From Nonomuraea endophytica (GTDB taxonomy: Bacteria > Actinomycetota > Actinomycetes > Streptosporangiales > Streptosporangiaceae): a DNA stretch of 64,000 bases. The stretch spans positions 149,210 to 213,209 of the forward strand of contig NZ_JACHIN010000012.1 in the NCBI RefSeq assembly GCF_014203235.1, read 5' to 3'. Both the position numbers and the translations under genes were made by a program. Positions 49,879 through 57,914 of the stretch are shown piece by piece; the stretch's first letter is position 1, and every line of letters begins with the position of its first letter. The notes under the pieces are model-generated. The model did no database searches, was not told the origin of the DNA, and saw only the letters and a program-made list of their open reading frames with translations.

Positions 49879-50582
49879 CCGCCCACCAGAGGGCGATCTC
49901 AGCGGGTTCGTCGCTTGGGAGGAAGCACCGTCAGGTCAACGGCACGGAGTGGGGCGCCCGGCAGGGTTACGCGGCGAGCCCGGCTCCACACGGCCATGAG
50001 GCGGGGCTCCGCCGTGGGCCGGGGCTCGCGGGGTCTGGCGGCCGCACGGGCTGACGGCTCGGCGGGGGTGTGCCGTGGGGCGGAGCCCACGCGGCTGGGT
50101 TGGGCGGTCTTGGGGGTGTGGTTCTCGGGGTTTGAATGGCGGGTCACGGCAATAGGGGGAATCCCGAGACACGGCGACGACGCGTAGTGGAATGGGCGCG
50201 ACCGGGTCGATAGCTTGGCCGGTCTGAAAAGCGGCCCGCGGTGCCCTCCCGAGCCCGGTGTAAAGGCTCATGTACGGGGGCAGAGCACCGCCGTCACCCG
50301 CTGCCGTCGATATGTGGGCATTTCTGGATATGTGTGGCGCATCGCCGGGAACTGAAGATGTTTTTGATCTGGATATGCTTTCGGCCGGTTCTCCACGTGT
50401 TCCGCGCTGGCAGGATTCGTCAGGGCGATCCGCCGTACTGGCGGCGCTGATCGCGCCTCTGTGAGGCCAGCTGATATCGGAGCTCACTTTCTCTGCTGAT
50501 CCGCAGTAGTGCCTCCTTGGTCTGCCTCCGCAAGAGCGCGCGAAAGTAGAGAACCTGCGTCGAGGACGGAAGGGTAATAAGT
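49879..50582. other. 704-bp intergenic region with an inverted repeat, no supported gene
   Basis: Short open frames here lack ribosome sites and codon bias and were not called. GGGCTCCGCC (50004-50013) and GGCGGAGCCC (50079-50088) form perfect 10-bp arms, with further CGG-rich symmetry between. From about 50290 the DNA becomes more AT-rich and probably holds the promoter for the GEVED gene. Confidence 0.5.
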
Positions 50583-52199
50583 GTGGATTCCGTATGGGGT
50601 GGATTGCGGCGTGTCGCGGTGGTCAACGTCATGGCGGCGATGCTAATCAGCACGCTGGGCTCCCCGGGGGCACTTGCCGTAGATCAGGAAAGACCCTCGA
50701 CTGGCCACGGGACGGGGCTTGCCGGCGCGATGGCGTCGAAGGGCAAGCGCAACACCTGGACCATGGCCAACACGGTCGAGAGCGCCCGCGGCGTCGCGCC
50801 GTCGGGCATCATCATGACGGTCGAGAAGAAGATGGCGTACGGCACGCGCGTCGCCAAGGCCGAGACGCTGCGGGCCGACCCCGGCGCCCCGGCCGACGAG
50901 TACCTGGACCCGGTCAACGCCAAGGCCGCCGCCGGGATCAGCGACCTCTACGAGGGGTTCGCGGTCCGGCCGAACGGCTGGAGTGACGTCGCCACCCTGA
51001 CGTTCAGGTTCTCCAGCCCGGTGCGCAACCCGCGCCTGCACGTCGCGGGCACCGGCGGCGCCACGGTGGACTCCTCCGGCAACCGGGAGGAGTACTGGAC
51101 CGGGCTGCGCCTGTCGGGCGGCACCCCGTCCCGGCCGACGTTCAGCAAGATCGCGGGGTTCCCCGGCTTCGAGGTGGACCAGCAGGCCATCGTGCCCGAC
51201 GTCGGCGGCCGCCAGCGCGAGACCACCTGCGGCGTCGTCTACATGTGCGGCACCGCGCAGGTCAACGGCATGGTCTCGTCGTTCACCGTCGACGTGCGCG
51301 CGCGCAACGTGCGCCGGACGCTGCCGGCCGGCGACCCGTTCATGTGGGGCGTCTTCCGCGTCACCTTCGAGCAGGACGACTCCGACGCCCCCGCCTCGTA
51401 CGGCGCCGCGTCCCACTCGATCTCCGACCAGTCGATCGGCAACTCGGCCACGTCCGACCGGCCGGGCACGGTGAGCTTCACCCCGCGCCGGCTCGACGAC
51501 GACCAGGACGACGCGGCTTCCGCGCTGCCCTCGTCCGGGCGGCTGGAGGCCTGGCAGGACCGCCGCCTCCAGCTCACGGTGCCCGTGCGGACCGCGTCGT
51601 CGGGCGTGCTGGCCGGATGGGTGGACTTCGACCGCGACGGCCGGTTCCAGCCCGCCGAGCGGGCCACGGCCGTGCTTCCGGCCAACTCCGCGCGCGGGGT
51701 GCTGACCTGGGCGCTGCCGCACGACGCCAAGCCGGGCCCGACGTGGCTGCGCCTGCGCCTGGCCGAGGCCGCCGCCGAGGTGAGCGTGCCCACCGGCTGG
51801 GCGGCCACCGGCGAGGTGGAGGACCACCGCATCGACCTCCTGACCCCCGGACAGGTACGCCTCTCGCACTCCGCCCCCAACCGCATCGGCAAGGGAGAGC
51901 GCCTGACGTTCACCACGCGCGTCCACAACAGCGGCCAGACGGCGCTGCCGTACCACCTGTCGATGCGCCTGGACGACGTGCTCGACGACGCGCGGGTGCG
52001 GGCGATCAACCCTCGCCCCGCAGCCCGTACGCGCTCCGCCCTCACCTGGCAGGGCACGCTCGAACCCGGAGCCACACGCGAGATCCGCGTGCGCGTCCAG
52101 GTCAAGCGCGGCGACCTCGGCAACGGCAAGGTGGCCACGCGCTGGCCGGGCACGTGCGAGGGCGAGAGGTGCGGCGCCTCGGTGGCCGTGCGCGACTGA
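50583..52199 (+). CDS. secreted GEVED-domain protein
   Basis: 538 residues from GTG 50583. Signal peptide to about residue 32 (ALAVDQ); a beta-rich region with anchor-type features; then a GEVED domain (about 290-420), shown by GWVDFDRDGRFQPAE and GEVEDHRI; and a C-terminal DUF11-like beta domain. GEVED domains are surface beta-sandwiches often with Ca-binding Asp loops, as in FDRDGRF. No sortase motif is seen. It precedes a secreted S8 protease on the same strand, possibly its processor. Confidence 0.85.
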   Translation: MDSVWGGLRRVAVVNVMAAMLISTLGSPGALAVDQERPSTGHGTGLAGAMASKGKRNTWTMANTVESARGVAPSGIIMTVEKKMAYGTRVAKAETLRADPGAPADEYLDPVNAKAAAGISDLYEGFAVRPNGWSDVATLTFRFSSPVRNPRLHVAGTGGATVDSSGNREEYWTGLRLSGGTPSRPTFSKIAGFPGFEVDQQAIVPDVGGRQRETTCGVVYMCGTAQVNGMVSSFTVDVRARNVRRTLPAGDPFMWGVFRVTFEQDDSDAPASYGAASHSISDQSIGNSATSDRPGTVSFTPRRLDDDQDDAASALPSSGRLEAWQDRRLQLTVPVRTASSGVLAGWVDFDRDGRFQPAERATAVLPANSARGVLTWALPHDAKPGPTWLRLRLAEAAAEVSVPTGWAATGEVEDHRIDLLTPGQVRLSHSAPNRIGKGERLTFTTRVHNSGQTALPYHLSMRLDDVLDDARVRAINPRPAARTRSALTWQGTLEPGATREIRVRVQVKRGDLGNGKVATRWPGTCEGERCGASVAVRD

Positions 52200-52300
52200 C
52201 AAACTCCCCGAAAAACCCCCAGACCATCACGTGAAACGCAGGCGCGGTGCGGGCCCCCAGGGCCGGCGCCGCGCCTGCCGATCGTAGAAATGAGACGCAT

Positions 52301-53482
52301 GTGATCTGGGCCAGATTCTCCGCAGCCTGCCTCGCCCTGTGCCTGGGGCTGCTCGCCGCGCCGCCCGTGCGCGGCGCCGTCGACCCCGCCGCGCCGCCCG
52401 TGCGCGGCGCCGCCGACCGCGACGTGTTCATCGTGGCGCTACGGCTCCCGCCGGACGGCGACGAGGCGGGCGTCGAGAGCCAGGCCGCCGCCCTGGCGAA
52501 GCAGTACGGCGGCGAGGTTCACCACATCTACGCCTCCGCCCTTCGGGGGTTCTCCGTGTCCATGAGCGCCCAGCAGGCGGCTGAGCTGGCCGCCGACCGG
52601 CGCGTGGCCACGATCGAGCACAACCAGGTGTTCACCTCCCAGGCGGCCCCGTGGGGCCTCGACCGGGTCAACCAGCGGGCCCTGCCCCTGGACGGGATCG
52701 GCGTGCGCGGGGGCAGCGCCGCCGGGGTCACGGCGTACGTCATCGACAGCGGCCTGCGGCTCACGCACGCGGAGTTCGGCGGCCGGGCCCGCTACGGCTA
52801 CGACGCCGTCGACTCCGACCTCGTCGCCCAGGACTGCTACGGCCACGGCACACACGTGGCGGGCATCCTCGGCGGCGCCACCTACGGCGTGGCCAAGGAC
52901 GTCAGCCTGGTCGGCGTGCGCGTGCTCGACTGCGCCGGGTATGGCACCACCGCCGAGATCGTGGCCGGGATCGACTGGGTGACCGCCAACGCCCAGCGCC
53001 CCGCCGTGGTGAACATCAGCCTGCAGAGCGGCCGGAGCTCGGCCATCGACCGCGCCGTGCGCAGCTCGATCGCGACCGGCATCCCGTACGTGGTGTCGGC
53101 GGGCAACCAGAACGCCGACGCCTGCGAGGCCTCGCCGTCGGGCGCCAGGGAGGCCATCACGGTCGGGGCCACCACCCGCGCTGACGAGCGGGCCACGTTC
53201 TCCAACGGCGGCCGGTGCGTGGACCTGTCCGCTCCGGGGGTCGCCGTCGAGTCGGCGTGGTTCACCGACGACACCTCGGCGCGTTCGGCGAGCGGCACCT
53301 CGATGGCCGCACCGCACGTCTCGGGAGCCGTCGCGTTGTTGCTGGCCACAAGCCCGCGGGCGACTCCTGCCGACATCGCGTCGGTGCTCCTGGAGACGTC
53401 GACGAGAAACGTCGTATCGGGACTCCGGCGTGATACGCCCAACAGGCTGCTTTACGTCGGGGATACCGAACCCAAGCGCTGA
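52301..53482 (+). CDS. secreted subtilisin-like (S8) serine protease
   Basis: 393 residues from GTG 52301 (a GTG at 52247 is in frame). Signal peptide, then an I9-type propeptide with VFIVALRLP and VATIEHNQVF, then the S8 domain: Asp in VIDSGLRLTHAEF, His in GHGTHVAGI, Ser in GTSMAAPHVSGA. A 25-bp duplication gives two copies of AAPPVRGA at the signal-peptide border. It likely matures itself outside the cell and degrades or processes surface proteins. Confidence 0.93.
   Translation: MIWARFSAACLALCLGLLAAPPVRGAVDPAAPPVRGAADRDVFIVALRLPPDGDEAGVESQAAALAKQYGGEVHHIYASALRGFSVSMSAQQAAELAADRRVATIEHNQVFTSQAAPWGLDRVNQRALPLDGIGVRGGSAAGVTAYVIDSGLRLTHAEFGGRARYGYDAVDSDLVAQDCYGHGTHVAGILGGATYGVAKDVSLVGVRVLDCAGYGTTAEIVAGIDWVTANAQRPAVVNISLQSGRSSAIDRAVRSSIATGIPYVVSAGNQNADACEASPSGAREAITVGATTRADERATFSNGGRCVDLSAPGVAVESAWFTDDTSARSASGTSMAAPHVSGAVALLLATSPRATPADIASVLLETSTRNVVSGLRRDTPNRLLYVGDTEPKR
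52355..52412. repeat. 25-bp direct duplication at the signal-peptide border of the S8 protease
   Basis: A 25-bp sequence at 52355-52379 is repeated exactly at 52388-52412 (33-bp period, in frame). It encodes AAPPVRGA twice, around the probable signal peptidase site. Confidence 0.9.
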
Positions 53483-53532
53483 CTCTGGGGTGCGATATGG
53501 CCCGATTTGGACATATATCGGGCGGGGGTGAA

Positions 53533-53563
53533 CGGCCTTTCTTGAGGCTCTGAGAAAAGGCCG
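53533..53563 (+). terminator. stem-loop downstream of the S8 protease
   Basis: CGGCCTTTCT pairs with AGAAAAGGCCG (one bulged A) around a loop of about 10 nt, 50 bp after the protease stop. It probably ends that transcript. Confidence 0.65.
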
Positions 53564-53739
53564 AATGGCTGATTGTATTCCGTCAGCTGTGCCAAGGAAT
53601 CCATGGCGGTCTTTGACTTTAATACGGCAAGGATCGGTGGAATTAGTATGCGTGGCGCGGCAAGGTAGTCATGCATGGCGCAGCTGCCAACTCAACAGGC
53701 GGCGCCACCAATTCCATTCGCACACTGGAGGAAGTAAAC

Positions 53740-54009
53740 ATGCTTCGTCGCATTGTCATCGGTGCGCTCGCCGCAGGCGCTTTCCTGGCTGCCTCGTCCA
53801 CCGCAGCTTCTGCGGCCACGTGGGAGAAGGGCAACGACGACAACGTCGGCAACGCCCACAGCCCGGCGTCGATCGTCGTTCCGGTGCTCAACCACGCCCT
53901 CAACAACAACGAGGTTGACGTCCTGACGATCGCGCACCTGGAGCGCATCAACCTGCAGCTCCTGACCAACAACACCAGCCTGACCGACATCGAGGGTAAC
54001 GACGGCTGA
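53740..54009 (+). CDS. small secreted protein, unknown
   Basis: 89 residues from ATG 53740, with GGAGGAAG at good spacing. Signal peptide about 1-27 (ASAAT). The mature part (about 62 residues) is Asn/Asp-rich, contains no Cys, and has a hydrophobic VVPVLNHALNNNEVDVLTIA segment and an acidic C-terminus. Not a chaplin or rodlin by sequence. A strong ribosome site and two downstream hairpins suggest a highly expressed single-gene transcript. Confidence 0.82.
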   Translation: MLRRIVIGALAAGAFLAASSTAASAATWEKGNDDNVGNAHSPASIVVPVLNHALNNNEVDVLTIAHLERINLQLLTNNTSLTDIEGNDG

Positions 54010-54037
54010 GCCGGACGCTAGACAGTCCGTGTGAAGC

Positions 54038-54071
54038 GCCGGCGCGCTGGCAGTGATGACAGCGCGCCGGC
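54038..54071. terminator. perfect 12-bp hairpin after the small secreted protein
   Basis: GCCGGCGCGCTG (54038-54049) pairs with CAGCGCGCCGGC (54060-54071), 10-nt loop, 28 bp after the stop codon. Confidence 0.8.
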
Positions 54072-54167
54072 ATTCGCGCGGACCTCGAGTGACGGCAGGT
54101 CAGGAGGCCGCACGCGAACCGACTGGTGAGCGGTAGACGGGCACTCTCCCTCACCTACAGTCGACGC

Positions 54168-54222
54168 TGCCCCTGGTGCGGCTCCCAACTCCCGAGGAGC
54201 CGGATCAGGGGCATTTCTTTTT
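54168..54222 (+). terminator. long hairpin with T-rich tail
   Basis: TGCCCCTG...CGGCTCC (54168-54185) pairs with GGAGCCG...CAGGGGCA (54196-54213) with a small internal loop, and TTTCTTTTT follows on the plus strand. This is an intrinsic terminator for plus-strand transcripts; it also lies just beyond the stop of the convergent NlpC/P60 gene. Confidence 0.85.
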
Positions 54223-54233
54223 GCCCGTGAAGA

Positions 54234-54785
54234 TCATCCGGGCTTGTGCCGCGCGGGCCTGACAAGCCCGACGAAATTGCGCCGGTCGATCGCCTCTATG
54301 CGCACGACGGCGCCGGTGAATGGCGCGACCACCATCTGGTTCGCTTTGATGGCGACGCCCACGTGGTCAGGACCTGGGCGCTTGGAATCGGTCTCGAAGA
54401 AGGCCAGGTCGCCGACCTGAATTCGGGTCCTGGGAATCTTGGTTCCCGAGCGCCACTGTTCATAGGTGCTTGAACCGATTCCCACACCGGCCTGAGACCA
54501 CGCGTACTCGGTCAGTCCGGCGCAGTCGAAGCCTTTGACGCGCTTTCCCCTGCCGGTCCCGTATGTGGCTCCTGAGGGCCCGCCGCCGCCCCATGAATAG
54601 GGGGTGCCGAGCGTGCTGAGCGCGGTGTTGGCGGCCATTCGGCCGCGGGCGACTCCCACCGACCGCTCACAGGCCGAGGTGTACCAGGACGCGCACCACT
54701 GGAAGAGCTCGGGGACGGGGTCGAGCGGAAACGGGGGGACCGCGCCCACGAACAGAGCTCCGCCGATGATGAACTCGAGCTTCAT
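54234..54785 (-). CDS. NlpC/P60 (C40) family cell-wall peptidase
   Basis: 183 residues. A hydrophobic N-terminus (MKLEFIIGGALFVGAVPPF) could be a signal or anchor. The catalytic domain (about 55-175) has the Cys in FDCAGLTEYAW and the His in DHVGVAIKAN, typical of gamma-D-glutamyl-diamino-acid endopeptidases that cut peptidoglycan stem peptides. The 96 bp upstream separate it from an operon on the same strand and contain a short hairpin. No SH3 or coiled-coil domain is present. Confidence 0.92.
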   Translation of the reverse strand: MKLEFIIGGALFVGAVPPFPLDPVPELFQWCASWYTSACERSVGVARGRMAANTALSTLGTPYSWGGGGPSGATYGTGRGKRVKGFDCAGLTEYAWSQAGVGIGSSTYEQWRSGTKIPRTRIQVGDLAFFETDSKRPGPDHVGVAIKANQMVVAPFTGAVVRIEAIDRRNFVGLVRPARHKPG

Positions 54786-54838
54786 GGCACCTGTCCCCGT
54801 GAACGTAGTTGACCGGGAAGGTGCCCGCGGGCGCGGTC

Positions 54839-54859
54839 GATCAGCCCCAAAGGCTGATC
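54839..54859 (-). terminator. 8-bp stem-loop after the ATP-grasp operon
   Basis: GATCAGCC (54839-54846) and GGCTGATC (54852-54859) pair perfectly around a 5-nt loop, just beyond the stop of the small protein gene (minus strand). Probably ends that operon ahead of the NlpC/P60 gene. Confidence 0.6.
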
Positions 54860-54881
54860 ATTTCCGGCAAAACTACCCGTA

Positions 54882-55196
54882 TTAGCGGGTGGGACCCAGG
54901 ACCGCGACGTGCGGGTCGCCGTGGAGCATCTCGCTGCCCGGTCCCGTGCGCGAGGCCGGGGCCGTGACGGAGAAGTCGCTCGCGCTGACCACGGAGACCG
55001 AGTGCTGGCCGGAGCGCCTCGGCTCGACCGTCACCGGGGTGCCCAGGGTTCGCGCCCGGACCGGAGTGTCCGCGGGCGAGGTGACGACGATGGTCGGGGT
55101 GGTGGTGGCGGCAGCCGTACCGGGAGAACCCAGCCAGGCGAGCGCGCACAGACCCGCGGCGAACGCGAACGCGGCGCGGCGGTTGGTCATCGGCAT
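54882..55196 (-). CDS. small secreted protein, unknown
   Basis: 104 residues with a signal peptide (about 1-31, ending TAAATT). The mature part is Thr/Ser/Val-rich with no Cys and a C-terminal GDPHVAVLGPTR. No family is recognised. ATG 55196 overlaps the end of the flavoprotein gene by 10 bp; GGAG precedes it. The ATG at 55190 (ATGA overlap) is an alternative. It is the last gene of the ATP-grasp/flavoprotein operon and may be its substrate or an accessory protein (inference). Confidence 0.75.
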   Translation of the reverse strand: MPMTNRRAAFAFAAGLCALAWLGSPGTAAATTTPTIVVTSPADTPVRARTLGTPVTVEPRRSGQHSVSVVSASDFSVTAPASRTGPGSEMLHGDPHVAVLGPTR

Positions 55197-56425
55197 GACG
55201 GCTCCACGGTGACGGGGGAGGAGGAACGGCGGCCGGACACCCGCGCGACCAGCGCGGGGGCGACCGTGGACGCGGCGAAACGGGAGCCGTGCACGAAGCG
55301 CATGACCGGGCCGAACGTGGGCGCGGCCGCGAGCCCCACCACGAACAGACCGGGCACGGAGGACTCGAACGTCTTGCTCAGCACGGGCGCGTGGCCCACG
55401 TGCGCGACGGAGTCACGCAGCCCCGGCTCCAGGACGCTGAAGCGGCGCACGTCGACGACGTACCCCGTCGCGGCGATGACGCGGTCGGCGTGCAGGTGGA
55501 AGAGTCCCCCCGCGCCGTCCTGCAGGCGCAGATCAACCCCTTCACCTGGTACGGCCCGCCGCAGCTGCGCGCCGAGGCTGGTCGGGACGCTGGTGAAGCG
55601 GTCCTTCAGCCACCAGGAGCCGGCCGGGCCCAGCGTGGTGCGCACGATGCGCCGCCGCACGCGTGCGGGCAGGTGGCGCACCAGCGCGGGCCGCTCCGAC
55701 CACACCCAGGACCGCCAGCCGGCCCCCAGCCCGGAGCGCGGGGCGAGGCAGCGCGCCAGCATCGAGCGCTCCTCGACGGGCGTCTCGTTCCACTTCAGCG
55801 CCGCCGTGCGCGCGATCAGATGGGGGTACGCGCCGGCCTCCTGCAGCAGGCACGCGGTCTCGATGGCCGACTGCCCGGCGCCGATCACCGCCACCTTCTC
55901 GCCCGCGTAGCAGCTGAGATCGTTGAGCTGGCAGCTGTGGGCCAGCACCGACGACGGCAGCGAAGCCAGCGCCGCCGGGATGCGGGCGAACGGCAGGAAG
56001 CCCACGGCGAGCACCACGGCCCGCGCCCGCACCTGCCGGCCCGTCTCCAGGGTCACGGTGAACAGCTCGTCCTGCTTGGCGACGTCCACCACGTTGACCG
56101 GCGTGACGCGGTCCTGGACGGCCTGCTCGCAGAACCATTTCCCGTAGTCGACGAAACGCTCCACGGGAGTGGGCCGGGCATAGGCGTAGGGGAATCCGTG
56201 TGAACGGCAGTATGCCGCCAGCGTGAAATCCCCGGCCGGGTCTGCGAGGTGCGAGGCGAACGGCTCGGACTTCAGCAGCATGCCGGTGGGCATGTGCTTG
56301 TCCCAGGCGTTCATCGGCTGGCCGAAGACCTGGGTCTCAAGTCCGGCGCTGATGGCGTATGCGGCGACGGAAAGGCCGTAGGGCCCGGCTCCGATGACCG
56401 CGACGTCGACGGTTTCGGTGTTCAT
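55187..56425 (-). CDS. FAD/NAD(P)-binding oxidoreductase (FMO/NOX-like)
   Basis: 412 residues from ATG 56425. FAD motif VAVIGAGPYGLSVAAYA and second nucleotide motif VAVIGAGQSAIETA with a later ATGYVVDVRRF match the flavin monooxygenase/lysine N6-hydroxylase superfamily. The closest-looking group is the single-component NAD(P)-binding, SidA-like proteins. It is coupled to the ATP-grasp gene by an ATGA overlap (56422-56425). Substrate unknown; a ligase plus hydroxylase pair suggests amino-acid or peptide tailoring. Confidence 0.85.
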   Translation of the reverse strand: MNTETVDVAVIGAGPYGLSVAAYAISAGLETQVFGQPMNAWDKHMPTGMLLKSEPFASHLADPAGDFTLAAYCRSHGFPYAYARPTPVERFVDYGKWFCEQAVQDRVTPVNVVDVAKQDELFTVTLETGRQVRARAVVLAVGFLPFARIPAALASLPSSVLAHSCQLNDLSCYAGEKVAVIGAGQSAIETACLLQEAGAYPHLIARTAALKWNETPVEERSMLARCLAPRSGLGAGWRSWVWSERPALVRHLPARVRRRIVRTTLGPAGSWWLKDRFTSVPTSLGAQLRRAVPGEGVDLRLQDGAGGLFHLHADRVIAATGYVVDVRRFSVLEPGLRDSVAHVGHAPVLSKTFESSVPGLFVVGLAAAPTFGPVMRFVHGSRFAASTVAPALVARVSGRRSSSPVTVEPSCR

Positions 56426-57693
56426 GGCATTCTTTCGATCGTTGGTGTGCATGCCCTCATGGCGCGTAGAAACGTTTGTTTCACCATTCCGGTGAAGGGC
56501 TTGACATCATCTCTCGCGTACCAGGCCAGCTCGTCGGCCCGGCGCAGGGACGACAGCCATCCCGGGCGGCGGCGGCCGTTTCCGCTGGGCTTTCTGGCCA
56601 GCTTCCGCAAGAGGTCGTAATTCTCCACCAGATACGTCCTGCCGTACTGGGGAGAACCGAAGTTTGAGACTTGCCCGGTCAGGTCCAGATAGGCGGCCCT
56701 GATGACGTCGATGCGGTTGGAGTCGCCGAAGAGGCGGAACTGCGCGCCGACGCGGGGATTGAAGTCGAGTAGGTAGTACTTGCCGTCCCTGATGTCGAAG
56801 CGGAAGTCCATGTCGAGGATTCCGGCGTAGCGCAGGGATTTGGCGAGGGTTCTGGCGGTGTGGTCGATCTCGGGGTTGGGCAGCCAGCGGCCGAGTGTCG
56901 TGATCCCGGCGGCCGGGGGGTAGGCGCGCTCCTTCCTGCCCGAGCCGGCGAAGTCGCAGGTGGAGTCCTCGCGGAAGTAGCCGTGGAAGAACCAGTCGGC
57001 GTCGCGGGTCGGCGGGATGTAGCGCTGCAGCAGCAGTTCGCTGTCCTGCTCCGGGGCCCGTGCGGCCAGGGCGCTGAGCTGGTCGTGCGACTGGAGCAGT
57101 GTAGTGCTGCGCAGGCCGCGGGCGCCGGCGGCCAGCCAGGGCCTGGCCCACTTGGCCATCATCGGGAAGCCGTAGGCGCGTTCGGCGAAGCGCAGGTCGT
57201 CCTGGGTCTCGGCCACGTGGGTGTCCGGGTGGGCGACGCCGAGATGGGCGCAGATGGTGGCGAGCGCGTGCTTGTCGGCGAGCTGGGCAGGGAGTTCGCC
57301 GGCCGGATTCGATATCCGGAATCTGGGGGACAGGTCCTGTGCGTGCTGCGCCGTATAGATGGCGGTGATGTCGTCCATTGGCAGCAGGACCGGATTTCCG
57401 CCGATGCGGTCGGCGGCCGAAAGCATTGTGCGCAGAAAGCTCTCGGCCGCGGTCGGCGCCGGGTCCCAGTGGCCGCAGCTGGAGAGGTATTTCGACTGGG
57501 CCGCTGGACCGTGCGGGCCTTCGAGAACGGCGTGCACCTCGACGCCCATGCGCCCGAGTGACCGAATGGCGGCGAGGGTGCCGTGATGGAATGGGTTGCG
57601 ATCCATCCTGACGACCAGTGCCGGGGCCCTCGGGGCGACGGGCAGGCAGTTGCGGATATCGTTATTCCGCTTCTGTTGGGGAGCGTCGTTCAC
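56422..57693 (-). CDS. ATP-grasp ligase
   Basis: 423 residues from GTG 57693, preceded by AGGAAAG. It has the ATP-grasp order: N-terminal Rossmann-like domain (VEVHAVLEG), a Lys near ADKHALATICAHLG, central FPMMAKWARPW (phosphate-binding Lys), LLLQRYIPP, and the metal-binding LLDFNPRVGAQFRLFG. These ligate carboxylates to amines via acyl phosphates. It resembles carboxylate-amine ligases of the peptide-modification type. It heads a three-gene coupled operon with a flavoprotein and a small secreted protein. Confidence 0.88.
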   Translation of the reverse strand: MNDAPQQKRNNDIRNCLPVAPRAPALVVRMDRNPFHHGTLAAIRSLGRMGVEVHAVLEGPHGPAAQSKYLSSCGHWDPAPTAAESFLRTMLSAADRIGGNPVLLPMDDITAIYTAQHAQDLSPRFRISNPAGELPAQLADKHALATICAHLGVAHPDTHVAETQDDLRFAERAYGFPMMAKWARPWLAAGARGLRSTTLLQSHDQLSALAARAPEQDSELLLQRYIPPTRDADWFFHGYFREDSTCDFAGSGRKERAYPPAAGITTLGRWLPNPEIDHTARTLAKSLRYAGILDMDFRFDIRDGKYYLLDFNPRVGAQFRLFGDSNRIDVIRAAYLDLTGQVSNFGSPQYGRTYLVENYDLLRKLARKPSGNGRRRPGWLSSLRRADELAWYARDDVKPFTGMVKQTFLRAMRACTPTIERMP

Positions 57694-57914
57694 CGGTCTT
57701 TCCTATCATGGACACGGTGAATTGTTTTTCATGCGGGCGTTATTGTTTCTCCAATGTCAGGGACGAGATGGTGCGAAAAGCTCTTATGTGGCGAATCGGT
57801 CATCCTGTGCATTGCTTGCGAAATTCCGAAGGAGTTTTGATGTTCTCATCAAGCAGGAAGGGGAATGGAAGCCCGCAGTAATGCTTTGACGGGCAGGAAT
57901 GGTGAGTTAGCCGC

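Noticed and set aside
49915-50450. Several short open frames in the 704-bp gap
   Set aside because: No ribosome sites, no conserved features, mutually overlapping on both strands.
54786-54881. Possible c-di-AMP (ydaO-type) riboswitch before the NlpC/P60 gene
   Set aside because: Only 96 bp are available and the conserved core of that riboswitch was not found; the hairpin there is better explained as a terminator.
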